Shown here: positions 21,584-32,711 of the stretch, piece after piece
Position numbering within the stretch: position 1 is the stretch's first letter
Layout of the letters: each line of letters opens with the position of its first letter
Assembly (NCBI GenBank): GCA_029817715.1
Contig: JARUPY010000089.1
Coordinates: 1,054,001 to 1,118,000 of the forward strand
Length of the DNA stretch: 64,000 nt
Source of the DNA: Melastoma dodecandrum
Taxonomy: Eukaryota; Streptophyta; Magnoliopsida; Myrtales; Melastomataceae
Reading direction: 5' to 3'
Made by a program: the position numbers and the translations under genes
The notes under the pieces: model-generated
Databases searched by the model: none
What the model saw: only the letters and a program-made list of their open reading frames with translations
Told to the model about the DNA's origin: nothing

Positions 21584-22379
21584 CTGACCGTCTTCCAAAG
21601 TCCTCTATCATCACCGAATAATTCTTGTAGGTGGAACCAATTCGAAACTTATTCGGCGCTCTCTTCCTTCAGGCATCGGAATGTTGTTCAACGTTCATTT
21701 TTTGTGGAATCTGCTGGATATATTGCTGGCCTCTGTAATGCTTGTCATAGTCATAAAGGCTGCCGTAATTGTGATTGCTATCAAGGTGTTTGGCTATAAT
21801 GTCAGTACTGCATTCCTCGCGAGCACAGCCCTCATGTTTCAGCGTTTTTCTCGCTCGCTCGGCAAAGTTCAGGAATTCAATTCTGATATCTCCTGACTAA
21901 TGAGTAGGATATGAGAATTGCGGGTAGGAGTGCTGCTTACTCAAATTGCAGAATTGTTGTATCTTGGGGCCTTGCGATCTCGCTTGCGCCTGATAAGTAA
22001 CAAATGTTTGTGGTTCCCTTGCTGGAAAATAAGGCCAATATGGTTTTCCTTTGTAGTCAATCTCTTCATAGCAGATATCGATAATGCATTCTTATTCACA
22101 CACGGTTTAGTCAGTCTAGCAGGAACGACCCCTGCCGTCGACCTGGTTTTGACTCTTGTAAATATCAACAGCCGGGAGGTTCTCCTGTATGCATAAGAGA
22201 ACCACAACTGTGTCTCCACGCACATTCCTCGACTAGTCACAGATTACACATTTTTTTATGTTCTCAAACGATAATAATTTGTTTCTGGTCTATCGTAGCA
22301 GCAGTGGCCTTAGCGTTGGCCTATCTGTGCTAAAAGTCTACCAATGCATTCTTCCAGCAAGAAAATTTCGTTTTTCTTC

Positions 22380-22765
22380 GTTGTCGCCGAGTAGTGGAAA
22401 CGCTGTCATGTTCCTGTTGGAGAGTCCAGTGAATTCATGGGAAGTCCTCGAACAAAAGGATAACATGCTGTGGACCCATTGTAGTCGAGTAGAGAGGAGA
22501 GCGCGATGAATAAAGTCATTCGGCATTCTTTCCTAGTGTCATCCATCTCATAATCTTATCGGATCGTTTATACTTCAATTCCCAAAGAATAGTCCTGTTT
22601 TAGTTTTAGGGAACACCCGAGTAGTCTGTTCTTAGATGGACCTGAAACTGACATACAGGAGTGCATGGGGACAGGAGTCCTTGAAGATGCAGCAGAAACC
22701 CCATGTCTCCTTCACGTGTATCCAACATGTGAGTATGTCCAAAAACCATACTTATACAACCAAAC
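22380..22765 (+). repeat. Diverged direct repeat, copy 1
   Basis: Aligns with 23808-24190 in the same orientation. Shared blocks include gtcgagtagagagg, ataatcttatcggatcg, ggaacacccgagtagtctg versus its partner, and the stretch from acatacaggagtgcatgg to catgtgagtatgtcc. It carries no recognisable coding domain. It lies downstream of the KEA relic and may be non-coding sequence duplicated along with it. Confidence 0.8.
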
Positions 22766-23169
22766 TAGAGAACAGGGGCGGCGGAATCCTCGGGGTTATC
22801 GCGTTATCAGCACACTTTATAAACATGTTATCAGCGCAGAGCTCCCACTCATTTCTCTTGTTTCATGTCATCCACAATGGTTTCTACTTATAAAAAAAGA
22901 AAAACTAATGGTTCTGAGCACCAGATTTAAGTACTACTAGTTGAGGAAACCCGGCGGCAGACTTTGAAGAATGGATAGATAATCTGTTTTGTTCTGTCGT
23001 ACTGTAACATAGTATTCAATCTTTTTGTGGTTTGAAGCTAACAAACATTCTCAGTGATAGTGCTGCTCAGCGTCAGCTGTAATACTGGCCGGAAACGTGT
23101 TCATTTTAATGTCTCCGCTCCTTTGTTTTTTCCATTGGCCCCCTTCATCACGCATTACATTACTTCTTC

Positions 23170-23400
23170 GTGATCATTTTGGCTGCTCTATTTGGCATTG
23201 CACGCCACTACCGTGCTTTTGTTGCAGGGAAAATGGAGGGTCGTGATGCTCATGGGAATCCCTTAAGGTATCCCAGGAATTGTGATAACGGAGGGGATGA
23301 CCACAGGTTAGAAGGTGATATCTCAGAACCTGAAGTCATTGTGCCGAGCAACAGCGAGCAGCAGAATAGAAGGAAGTACGAGTGTCATAGCCAGTGCTAA
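23170..23400 (+). other. Unrecognised open frame between the repeats
   Basis: The frame translates to a basic, Asn/Glu-rich C-terminus (KMEGRDAHGNPLRYPRNCDN and onward) after a cryptic TTGCAG acceptor at 23222-23227. It could be a terminal exon of a lost gene, but I cannot assign a family and there is no clear upstream exon. Confidence 0.25.
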
Positions 23401-23807
23401 ATTCAGCAACTTGAAATGTGTGTATGAACTTCTAGTTTGTTTTACATTTTTCCTGTGGACCCTTATTTGAGAATCCAAATCGATCATTTCCATTGTTTGC
23501 GCTTGTTTAGTCTCTTTCAATGTCACCACCTGTCGAAGTAAATGGCAATGGCTTGAACTAGCTAAGAGAGTCTGTTTAGAAGCCAAGCAAAGTTAAATTT
23601 TGGTTCCAGAACGGAAGTACACAGGAAAAGGTCTCGGAGAGATAGCGCCGTATGGATCGTCAACTTAGAGAAGATAATGATAGCTAGCGGGCTGGTAAGC
23701 TTAACGTGCACTGATTGTGGTGGTCCAGCATTCTCGAGTTCCTCCGGTTCCAGAGCAGTCCAACAAAGAACAACAAATGAAGGCCAGATCTTCGAAAAGT
23801 GCAAGCC

Positions 23808-24190
23808 GTGGAAATGCTGTCATGATCCCATTAAGGAGTTCGACGAGTTCAGGGGGAGTCCTCCTCGAACCAAAGGATGACACGCTGCAGATCCATCATA
23901 GTCGAGTAGAGAGGTGTGTGCGGATGAATGAAGTCATTTGGCATTCCGAGTCCGAGCGACATCATCCATATCACATAATCTTATCGGATCGTTTATACTT
24001 CAATCCCAAAGAACAACAGTGTTGTTCTGGTTTCAGGGAACACCCAAAGCAGTCTGTTCTTTACACGGACCTTAAACTACGACATACAGGAGTGCATGGC
24101 GACAGGAATCCCAGAAGTTGCAGCTGAAAACCCATTTCCCCTTCACGTGGATCCAACATGTGAGCATGTCCGAAAACCATATTTATAATG
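23808..24190 (+). repeat. Diverged direct repeat, copy 2
   Basis: Partner of 22380-22765 with many substitutions and small indels, so the duplication is old. It ends about 110 bases before the 3' end of the DUF668 gene on the other strand. Confidence 0.8.
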
Positions 24191-24303
24191 TTCTCCTCCC
24201 CCAACATGTTCCAGATCAGGTCAAAACCAATTCGATCTAGCAATCTGAACACAACAACAATCAGTCGACCGAAGAACAAATGACTTTGTTAGAGACAACC
24301 CAA

Positions 24304-25788
24304 CTAGAACTTGTTGTTAACAACATTCATTAAGTTGCCGATGTTGTGGCACTTGAACAAGGCCTTGATGGTCATCTCCCTCTCGAACCGCCACACGTAA
24401 TTCAACCCGACCAGCAGCTCCGTGATCGCGGCCTCCGTCTTCTCTTTGTTCGCGAAATACACCGTCTGCAGCAAGAACACGTCCTTCGTCTTCTCTGACA
24501 TGTCCCCGCTGCCATTGTGCCGATTTGTGTTCTGTTCGAAGCTCCTCTCGTTCTGCCACTTGATCATGTTGTGGGCAAGAGGGCAAAGCCACCCTAGTAT
24601 CCTCCCCAACGCGTCCCTCCACTCACGGGCCAAAGCTTCATCGCTCGCGCTGTACACGACCCCCTTTAGTCTTGCCCTGAGACCTGACCTGATGCTGCTT
24701 GGCAGCATCGCGTACAAGTCCTCCCTCGCGTCTGGCCCGACTAGCTGCGGCGACTTGATCATCTTCTCCATTACGATTATCAGGTTCGCGTAGTGTAGGG
24801 ACAATCCATTCGCGCCCAACGTTGTGGCTGGAGGTTCTCGAAGCCGTGAGTTGGACTTGAAGAATCCTTTGCTCTCGAGATGCTCCGTTTTTAGAGCTTC
24901 AGCGAAAGTCTCGTGGCTTTCGGTGGGATGTATTGCGGCAGAGCTGGATGGGCTCCGTGGCTGTAATGAAGGGCACGGATACTGGTGGCCGAGGCCGAAC
25001 ACGACCCTTATTCGAGCTAAGGTAGTGAAAATAGATCGGGCTAGGAGTAATACCACGGAATCGAAGCTCCGATTCCACAGAGACCTTTCCTTAAAGCGCT
25101 TGATCTCTTGCTTGAGCCAGACTATCCTCTGGTGAAGATCGGAAATCCTCTGCTCTCGATCCGTCGACGTTGAGCTAATCGACTTTATCGTCATCGAGGA
25201 AGAAGACATCGGCGAGGACGAGTAGTTCCGTTCGTCCACCTTGGCCGATACCGCTTTCCGCAAACTGTTCTCCAGAATCGCTAGCTCATCCATCTCTCGG
25301 AGCAGATTCGTGGTCAAGGCGACAAACCTGTCCATCCTCTTCACGGAGACTTCCACTTCCTTCCCAGTCTGGACCCATCGGTTTGGATCCCGTCCAGTGT
25401 CCGCAAACTCCTCGAGGATCCTCCCGAAACAGAGAAGGCTCGGGTCCTCGCACCGTTCCCCAAGCCGCCGGACCGAATCCGCCGCCGTCCTCAGATTCTC
25501 GACCATCTCGGCGCAGGTGAGGCCGAGAAGGAACCCCTCGTCATTGGAGACTATCTTCCTCACGCCCTCGAGCGACACGATCTCGTTCCTAAGGCGGACG
25601 ACGTTGCTGTCCGACAGTGACCACCACAGCCGGAGGAGCCTAGACATGAGGTTGGCGACCTCAAACGCCAGGAACCCAACCTTCTGCTTCTTGGCGGACT
25701 TAGGATGCAGGGAGGGGGCGGACTTGACCGCATCGAGGCTGTGGGAGACCGCAGTCTTCACCCTGACGAGCCATGTCTCGAGGGCCAT
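24304..25788 (-). CDS. DUF3475/DUF668 plant protein (PSI1-related)
   Basis: A single-exon gene of 494 residues from ATG 25788. The N-terminal DUF3475 covers about residues 37-95 (VGFLAFEVANLMSRLLRLW, then LRNEIVSLEGVRKIVSNDE). A middle region with coiled-coil character (EQRISDLHQRIVWLKQEI) precedes DUF668 at about residues 330-430 (LSLHYANLIIVMEKMI, then LYAMLPSSIRSGLRARLK). Relatives include PSK SIMULATOR 1, linked to growth and membrane-associated signalling. PSI1's N-terminal Gly for myristoylation is absent here (it starts MALETW). The molecular function is unknown. The frame is intact. Confidence 0.9.
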   Translation of the reverse strand: MALETWLVRVKTAVSHSLDAVKSAPSLHPKSAKKQKVGFLAFEVANLMSRLLRLWWSLSDSNVVRLRNEIVSLEGVRKIVSNDEGFLLGLTCAEMVENLRTAADSVRRLGERCEDPSLLCFGRILEEFADTGRDPNRWVQTGKEVEVSVKRMDRFVALTTNLLREMDELAILENSLRKAVSAKVDERNYSSSPMSSSSMTIKSISSTSTDREQRISDLHQRIVWLKQEIKRFKERSLWNRSFDSVVLLLARSIFTTLARIRVVFGLGHQYPCPSLQPRSPSSSAAIHPTESHETFAEALKTEHLESKGFFKSNSRLREPPATTLGANGLSLHYANLIIVMEKMIKSPQLVGPDAREDLYAMLPSSIRSGLRARLKGVVYSASDEALAREWRDALGRILGWLCPLAHNMIKWQNERSFEQNTNRHNGSGDMSEKTKDVFLLQTVYFANKEKTEAAITELLVGLNYVWRFEREMTIKALFKCHNIGNLMNVVNNKF

Positions 25789-25799
25789 CGGGGCAGGGT

Positions 25800-28700
25800 G
25801 GGGAATGCTGGTAGTGTTGTTAGGGGGAGAAGGACAGACTTAACTATACCACTTACGAGAGAGCTGGTGTGCTCCTTATTACAACATACGAACAACAAAC
25901 AGCTACATGCTCATCCTGCGACAACTTTGAATGAATGGAGGTTTTTGTAAGGAATATGGGATTTCAGACAGTAATAATTGGGGGGGTTTGGATGGGAATT
26001 GGAATGAAGAGAGAAAGATGGGATTTTATTTATTATTGGGTGGGGGCAGGAGGCCATGGCCAGTTATTTTCATATTGGATGATGCCCTTCTTTCTTTCCT
26101 TTCTAACCGTTCAAAACAAGTTGTAACATGGATAAAAACACATCGTCCACTCTTGTAATAAAGATTCGTGTCATAGGACAAGGTTATCTTCTTCTTCTTC
26201 TTCGTCCTTCCTATTCTTTCTTTTTCATCCAACTCTTTGTTCCTTCCTTCTCCATAAAGTGTTGAATTTGACGCACAACCCAAAAGTGGTGTTGGGTTAT
26301 GATCGAGATTCCATCGTCAACTTTACTCATTGCAGTGGAGTGGAGTGGACCCTCTCCTCTCATGGAACCAACCACATTGGACGTTTTGTCGCAAATTTTC
26401 CTTGAAGCCATTCATTAACAACAAGAAGGAGGAACTTGTGGGGTGGGATGACGCAGAAGCCACTAATAATTCTTCGTGGAGGGTTTTTACATTTTGTGGG
26501 GTTGTGGCGTAATCGTAATCATCATCATCATTTATAATACAAGAGGAAACACAACAAGAAAAAGAAAAGTTAGATCCCACAAACTTGTATCACCAAAGCA
26601 AACACCCAAAAATCACGCCATGCCACATTTGACCAATCGACAACTCATTCGTTTTTTTTGAATCGATGGAAGAAATTCACGTGGCAACAAGCTCACATGC
26701 AAAAAGGCTGCCCTGAGGCTAAATTATGTACCTTGGCATTTCTAAGGGTTTTTTTTCTATAAGTAAGAGTTCATGAGTCGATCGTCCAATTTGCATAAGT
26801 AAGAGTTCATGAGTCGATCGTCCAATTTGCATACACGATATTGTAACCCACCACAATCGAATAATTCAGGTTTACTAAAGTTAAGGCTCGATGAAATTGC
26901 TTATATTCGAACCTAGAATCCCTTGCAAGTGGACTGTGTTTTCATGGATATTACTTTTGGTATTCATTCAAATGGGAAGATGAAAAGCATTAGGTCAACT
27001 TAGGCTAATTATGTACCTTAGCACTTTATAATTGGTCAACTTGAACAAAATAGAAAACATGTTTTCTTTTGGGGGGGGGGGGGGGGAATTGTATTGGAAT
27101 TACAATATGATTTATTACAACCAAAAGTTTCTTCCTTGAACAAAAGCATGTAAACCTCTCTTTTTTGGGTGAACCAATGAAGGAGTGATCGTGTCTCGAA
27201 ATGGGTTGGCAGCATTCCCTTCCCCCTCAATTCAACGTGCCCCCTCCTTTTCGTTTGGCCCTCTTGTCTTTCTTCCCCTTTCGAAATAATAAAACAGTAT
27301 TTCCTTTCCCCACCAGAACCGTCCATCTAGAAAACCGAGCTCTCTCTCTCTCTCGGACGAATCCCTAGTTTGTTTATTATGCATTGATCTTTTGGTTTGG
27401 TATGACGGAGGGAGGGAGGGGAGTGTTCTGTTCATTTTTATCATTTCGGGAACATAAACATCAATTTTCGTTGCGAAGGGGGGGGGGGGGGGGGGGGTTC
27501 CTCTCACCCTCGATCTGATCAGAAGAACATTGCACGTGAGGTTTGCATAGACTCGAGTTAAAAGAGAAGTAGATGTAAGCGTAGATAGGGTTACATTATT
27601 ATATGTAGTAGTAGTAGTAGTAGTGCCAGTAGCCCCCACCCGCCAACCAAAGTTGTCCCTTTTCCTCTTTAAGTTTTCTGATCATTCACTCATCCTACTC
27701 CTGGAATCCATTCCCCCCAATCACGTGTTCATTCGTACACGCTAGTTAGATATTGCACTAATCATAATGGTTCGTTCCAAGGTATACCACCCATGTAGAT
27801 GGAAAACCTCTATCAGCCCCCCCATTCCCATGAAAGAAAACCCTCATTTCCCAACCACCCAATAACTCATACACTTCCGGTCGGGACGCGATGCCGTGTG
27901 TATCTTCTTCACATGTGAAGGCATATAAAAACTTGGACTTTGGATCCCCCTCCCCCCCCCCCCCCAACCCTCCCACTCATTTAGAACTCAAGAAAAGAGG
28001 GAGGGTCGAGGGGGGAGGAGGCTCATTGCGCATGAGAGGTTAGACAAGGCAGACACGACTCCACGGCCATCCCCCCCAAACATCATCGCACGTTTTTTTG
28101 TTTGTTTTAAGTAAAGGGTCGGGCGTTGTAAGAGAAAAAAGGAATAGAAAAGACAGATTTGTCTGGCTTTTGCTTGACAGTGTGTTGCCACAAAAGAAGT
28201 AGTGGCCCCTCCCCCGCCCCTTCCCTCCAAGCCCTTCTTCTTCTTCTTCTTCTTTCTGTTTATTCTGCCTTTAGCCGGGGGGACGAGCCCATCGCCGGCG
28301 CACGTGTGTCATCATCATTCGACGTGCGTGGCAGACCGAATCATGTGAACTGGGCGTGTTTGGGGAGGGCGGTAGGAGAGTAGTTATTTCATCACCGAAA
28401 GATAACATATTAATGATAATATAATGTGCATGGGATGTGGACCGTTAAAGGCTCTCCGAATGGGCCCATTATTGGGCCTCCTAAATAAATTTTATTAACG
28501 GGCCTTTTGGACCATTGAGGCCGATACTTCGATATTGGGCTTAGGCCCAGTACGAGAATGGGGAGCTTTTAAATTTTTTCCCCACTGGACCCACAGGGGG
28601 TGGATTTAGTTCAAATTTGAAAAAGTCGCCTTTCATTCCCTCCCGATGCCTTCCGATTTCCAGCGGTCATCTCTCGTCTTATCAAGTATTGGAAACCTCT

Positions 28701-28855
28701 TCGCTGCTGGTAATGTCGAATTCCCGTTAGGACGATCTTTAACTGCCACTAGCTTTTCTTCGCTTTTCTGTTGTGGTAATTGGATGGCGCGGTACACGTC
28801 CAGGTCCTCGTGAAAGCTCGTTTGACGTGCAAGGTCCGATTGCCGTGCCTGCTGA
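25800..28855. other. Long intergenic region between two divergent genes
   Basis: About 3 kb holding the promoters of the DUF668 gene (minus) and MAP65-3 (plus). It is rich in homopolymers and simple repeats: poly-G near 27066-27087 and 27478-27497, CT repeats near 27340-27354, TAG repeats near 27605-27621, poly-C near 27948-27965 and CTT repeats near 28230-28250. I saw no supported gene. Confidence 0.5.
26759..26830. repeat. 36-bp perfect tandem repeat (two units)
   Basis: Two adjacent identical units, 26759-26794 and 26795-26830, containing gagttcatgagtcgatcg. Recent local slippage or duplication. Confidence 0.9.
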
Positions 28856-31800
28856 ATGGAGACGACGGCCTGCGGGATGCTCCTAAGCGAGCTCCAGGTT
28901 TTTCTAGATCCCTTTTTCGTGGTTTTTGTTCTTGCGTGTGAATTCGATTTCAGGCGTTGGATTAGGCTAGGGATAATGTGCGAAGCTGATTTTGTGGTTT
29001 GTGACAGACTATATGGGATGAGATTGGGGAAACTGGGGAGGAAAGAGAAGAAATGTTGCTCGAGCTGGAACGGGAGTGCTTACAAGTGTACCGGCGAAAG
29101 GTGGATAAAGCAAGCCAGTCCAGGGTTCGATTTCGCCGGGCTATAGCCGATGCCGAAGCAGAACTCGCTGCAATTTGTTCGGCGCTTGGTGAGAGGCCAG
29201 TGTCCATCAAGCAGGTACTTATGGAATTTGTGTTTTTTTTGCTAGTGTTTGTGCGATATTCAATGCTGAGACAAGGACTCCGTTTCAATCGGCTTGTTTT
29301 GGTCCCTTTCGTCCAGCTGGATCCGAATGTACGCAGCTTAAAGGAGGAATACAACAAGATTCTGCCACACTTGGAGGAGATGCAGAGAATGAAATCTGAT
29401 AGGAGAAACCAATTTGTCGATGTTCGAGAACAAATTTTGTCTCTGTCCTCCGAAATGTATGGAAGCTCAGATCATCTTCTTTCCACTGTCGTCGTGGACG
29501 AGACGGATTTGTCCTTGAGGAAGCTCCAAGAGTTCAACCAGATCCTAGCGTCTCTTCACAAGGAGAAGGTCAGTGAGAATTTAGCCTCCTTTTTAAAGAA
29601 GAGAGCGAAGCATGTACTGATTGTTGTTTTTCTGCGTTTACCCTTCCATCCAGAATGGTCGCTTAATCCAGGTTCAGGAGCACCTGAATGCACTTCAGTC
29701 CACCTGCTCGGTGCTTGGAATGGATTTTCAGCATGTTGCCGCTGAGGTTCATGCAAGCTTAACTGATTTTGACGGGCGTTGGAGCATTACTAACCATACA
29801 ATTGAACGATTGGATGACACAATCCAAAAGCTCAGAGAAGCGAAACTGCAAAGGATGCAAAAGGTATGTATATCGGCGATTATGTCTGCCAGGCTCGGAA
29901 AATGTCAGCTCTGATTCTGCAAATGCAATATCCTCCTGGGTTTTTGGCAGCTTCAAGATCTTGCTACGACCATGCTGCTGTTGTGGGATTTGATGGACAC
30001 CCCAATGGAGGAGCAGCAGTTGTTCCAAAATGTCACCTGCAAGATAGCAGCATCTGAAGAGGAGATCTATGAACCCAACATACTTTCAGAGGATTGCATA
30101 AATCAGGTGAGTTGCTTGGTGATTAATCTGCTGAGACGTGCTTGTTTCCCAAGCTTACACTGTGTTTGACAGGTAGCAGCAGAGGTGGCTCGGTTGGAGG
30201 AGTTGAAGTCCAGCAAAATGAAGGAGCTGTTCCTTAAGAAGAAGTTGGAACTGGAGGAGATATGCAGGAAAACTCATCTGATTCCTGAGTTGGATACCAC
30301 AATAGAGTCCTCCATGGAAGCAATAGAGTCTGGTATTCCCTCCTTTCTCATTATAGAATGCAAGTAGTCCTTCCATCCAAAGTTGCGGACTTACATAAAC
30401 TTGTGAACGATGTAGGTACAGTTGACCCGGCTTACTTTCTTGAACTTACATAAGCTTGTGAACGATGTAGGTACAGTTGACCCGGCTTACTTTCTTGATC
30501 AAATTGAAACGAAGATAGCCAAAGCAAAGGAGGAAGCATTCAGCAGAAAAGAATTGCTGGACAAAGTTGAAAAATGGTTGGCTGCCTGTGAAGAGGAATG
30601 CTGGCTTGAAGAGTATAACAGGGTCTAGTGCTTTTATCTCTGATGGCCTGTTACATGTGATGTAAAATTGGATACCATCTCTTTTCTCTGATGAGATATT
30701 TTTGTCTTCCAGGATGATAACAGGTACCATGCTGGGAGAGGTGCTCATCTCGCACTAAAGCGTGCTGAGAAGGCTCGTGCATTGGTCAACAAACTTCCAG
30801 GTAAAAATAAGACACGGATATATCCCTGCAGTTTGGAAATGAAAATTCATGATGATAATCAACACAACTTCGAAGTATTTTGCGGAGTCTGATTTTTCAA
30901 GTGCTTCCATGACAGGAATGGTAGAGGCTTTAGCCTTGAAAGCATTGGCTTGGGAAAAGGAGAGGGGTGCTGATTTCACCTATGATGGCGTAAGTTTTCC
31001 AATCTTCACCAAGATCCTTACTATTGATATTAGCCTGTTTGAACCATTTTTCTTCTTTCTGTATAGATTCGATTACTTTCAATGTTAGAAGAGTGTAACA
31101 TCCTGCGGCAAGAGAAGGAGCAAGAACAACGCAGATTACGGGTCAGGAATTTGTTGCGACAAATTCATTAAGCATGCTCCAATCTTCGGCTTTGCTTGAA
31201 CTCTGTGAAATTGTAGGAGGAAAAGAAGATTCAAGGACAACTCATGGCAGAACGGGAAGCACTTTATGGGTCAAAACCGAGTCCATCCAAGACTCAACTC
31301 ATAAAAAAGCCTCCTCGGATGTCCACAGGTGGTGCTGGGGGCCGCAGAAGACTCTCATTAGGAGGCAGCTCTCTCCAAACTCCGAAAACCGATCTTCATT
31401 CCATGAAATTTACGCCTCTTCTGCAACCCTCTAGGAAAAGTGAAGCAGGCCAAGAACACCAACCGACTCAATTCCTGGAAAACATCTCCACGACTTCAGC
31501 AGTCGGTGAGTGGCATTTACGTGCTTGATCAACACTTTCTTACTTGGGCATATCTCCTAACGGCCCCTTGTACATCTTCTAGGAAGAAGAGGTCTGGACA
31601 TTGCTGGTATCCCATCAAGGGAGCAATCATTCGATGCCACCTCGATTGCTCGTGAACCAGAATCCCCAATGACGAGAAATCCCTTCTCGCCCATCTCTAT
31701 CACACGTCCAATGAAGTCCAACACGACGACGGACAACAGCAACTACTCAAGCACAGATCAGCAAGAGATTGCCTCGAAAACCCAAGTATCAAGTAGCATT

Positions 31801-32055
31801 TTCAGCACCCAGTCGAAGACCAGCATTTTTGCAGACGAAGAGAACAGGACCCCCTACCCCCCTTGTCCCACAACGCCATCTACCGTCTCCATCCCGATGC
31901 AGACCGCAATCACACCTGTCCCTAACAAGCTTCACCAGCTTCACGAGGTAGTCAAAATCATCCCAGAAGAAGTCATCGAATACTCATTCGAAGAAAAAAG
32001 AGCTGGGTTTACACTTCCAGGGAAGAACATGAAGCCAATGATCATCCAAGCGTGA
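28856..32055 (+). CDS. MAP65-3: Microtubule-associated protein MAP65-3-like
   Basis: A homodimeric crosslinker of antiparallel microtubules (PRC1/Ase1 family). MAP65-3/PLEIADE acts at the phragmoplast midzone in cytokinesis. Twelve exons: 28856-28897, 29008-29214, 29317-29568, 29654-29863, 29951-30106, 30173-30332, 30471-30622, 30713-30800, 30916-30989, 31067-31141, 31217-31505 and 31583-32055, giving 725 residues (Arabidopsis MAP65-3 about 707). The N-terminal coiled-coil dimerisation region begins [17 protein letters not shown]. The conserved microtubule-binding core includes [17 protein letters not shown] and [17 protein letters not shown]. The divergent tail ends [15 protein letters not shown]. 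The acceptor of exon 7 lies in a 55-bp tandem duplication; only the second copy gives an open frame. Tail length and ending favour MAP65-3 over other family members. Confidence 0.92.
30389..30498 (+). repeat. 55-bp tandem duplication of a splice acceptor
   Basis: Units 30389-30443 and 30444-30498 differ at only a few bases. Each contains gatgtag followed by the first bases of exon 7. Using the first acceptor (exon start 30416) runs into a stop within about 12 codons; the second (30471) continues correctly. Confidence 0.92.
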
Positions 32056-32236
32056 GAGAAACCCCTTTCTTGATGTCTTGATTCTTTTGGGCTTCTTTTA
32101 TTTCATTGCTTTACTTGTGTAACCCAATCATGGGTTTGATCCCCCCCAAACCCCCCCACAACCTTAAAGTTAGGTTTGCCACGTGAGGTAAAAAGATCCT
32201 AAGTTGTTGTCAGGATTAAACCGTCGGATACGGGTT

Positions 32237-32702
32237 TCACAGAAGCCGCGTCCCGTGCCACCCAATTGGAGCTATGTTTAAAACAAATGTTCCCTTCACC
32301 TTCACCATGTGAACATCCGTCTTAACCATCTCGGCATAGTAGTAGTCTGCCGGTCTAAGGGAATTGATTCCCTCAGACACAAACTTCCCAAGTGCCTGCC
32401 TTGTCCTGTCGAGCGCCCGAGCATATAAAGAGAGAGCTCTCTCGCCATCATTAACATCGACCTCCTTCTGCTGTTCTATGTCCACTGAAAGACTGTGGAT
32501 CCATGAGACATCCTCCGGCAGCTAACATCCCCCCAACTTATCGAGAAGACCATCCCTATCATTTATCGAATCCTTCGACGGCCACCGTGTTCTCATCCAT
32601 GGAGTCCGAATCCTCACGGACTGAAGACCGTCCCTATCATACATCGAATCCTTCGACAGCCACCGTGTACTCGTCCATGGAGTCTGAATCCTCACGGACT
32701 GT
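32237..32702 (-). pseudogene. EBP2 (rRNA processing) gene relic
   Basis: Minus-strand translation gives YDRDGL, GLLDKLGGM, VDIEQQKEVDVND, ALDRTRQALGKF and ADYYYAEMVKTDVHMVKVKG, which match the central part of nucleolar EBP2, a 60S ribosome-biogenesis factor. The N- and C-terminal coding parts are missing, and a 78-bp unit is tandemly duplicated inside it. No introns are visible, so it may be a processed copy, but there is no poly-A tail to prove it. Confidence 0.75.
32546..32701. repeat. 78-bp tandem repeat (two units)
   Basis: Units 32546-32623 and 32624-32701 share tatcgaatccttcga-like and ccatggagtc blocks with few differences. They lie inside the EBP2 relic and keep its frame (26 codons). 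Confidence 0.88.
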
Positions 32703-32711
32703 AAAAGGATA

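Larger units (their letters stand above)
16004..22012 (+). pseudogene. KEA5: K+ efflux antiporter (KEA4/5/6 type) relic
   Basis: KEAs of this group are endomembrane K+/H+ exchangers. Only the central part of the CPA2 membrane domain remains. Exon 16004-16099 encodes CSDKLGLSLELGSF and VMISTTDFGQHALDQ with good acceptor and donor. Exon 21631-21800 begins VEPIRN and runs to FLWNLLDILLASVMLVIVIK but has a one-base deletion at LFLASIGML. A third piece (about 21923-22012) resembles the GLSLAQIGEF segment with further frame loss. The intron between the first two exons contains the copia element at 16255-21583. Upstream and C-terminal exons are absent. This is a decayed gene. Confidence 0.8.

Noticed and set aside
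26170..28400. CTT, CT and TAG runs as a satellite or CRISPR-like array
   Set aside because: Short simple repeats without spaced unique units; ordinary plant microsatellites.
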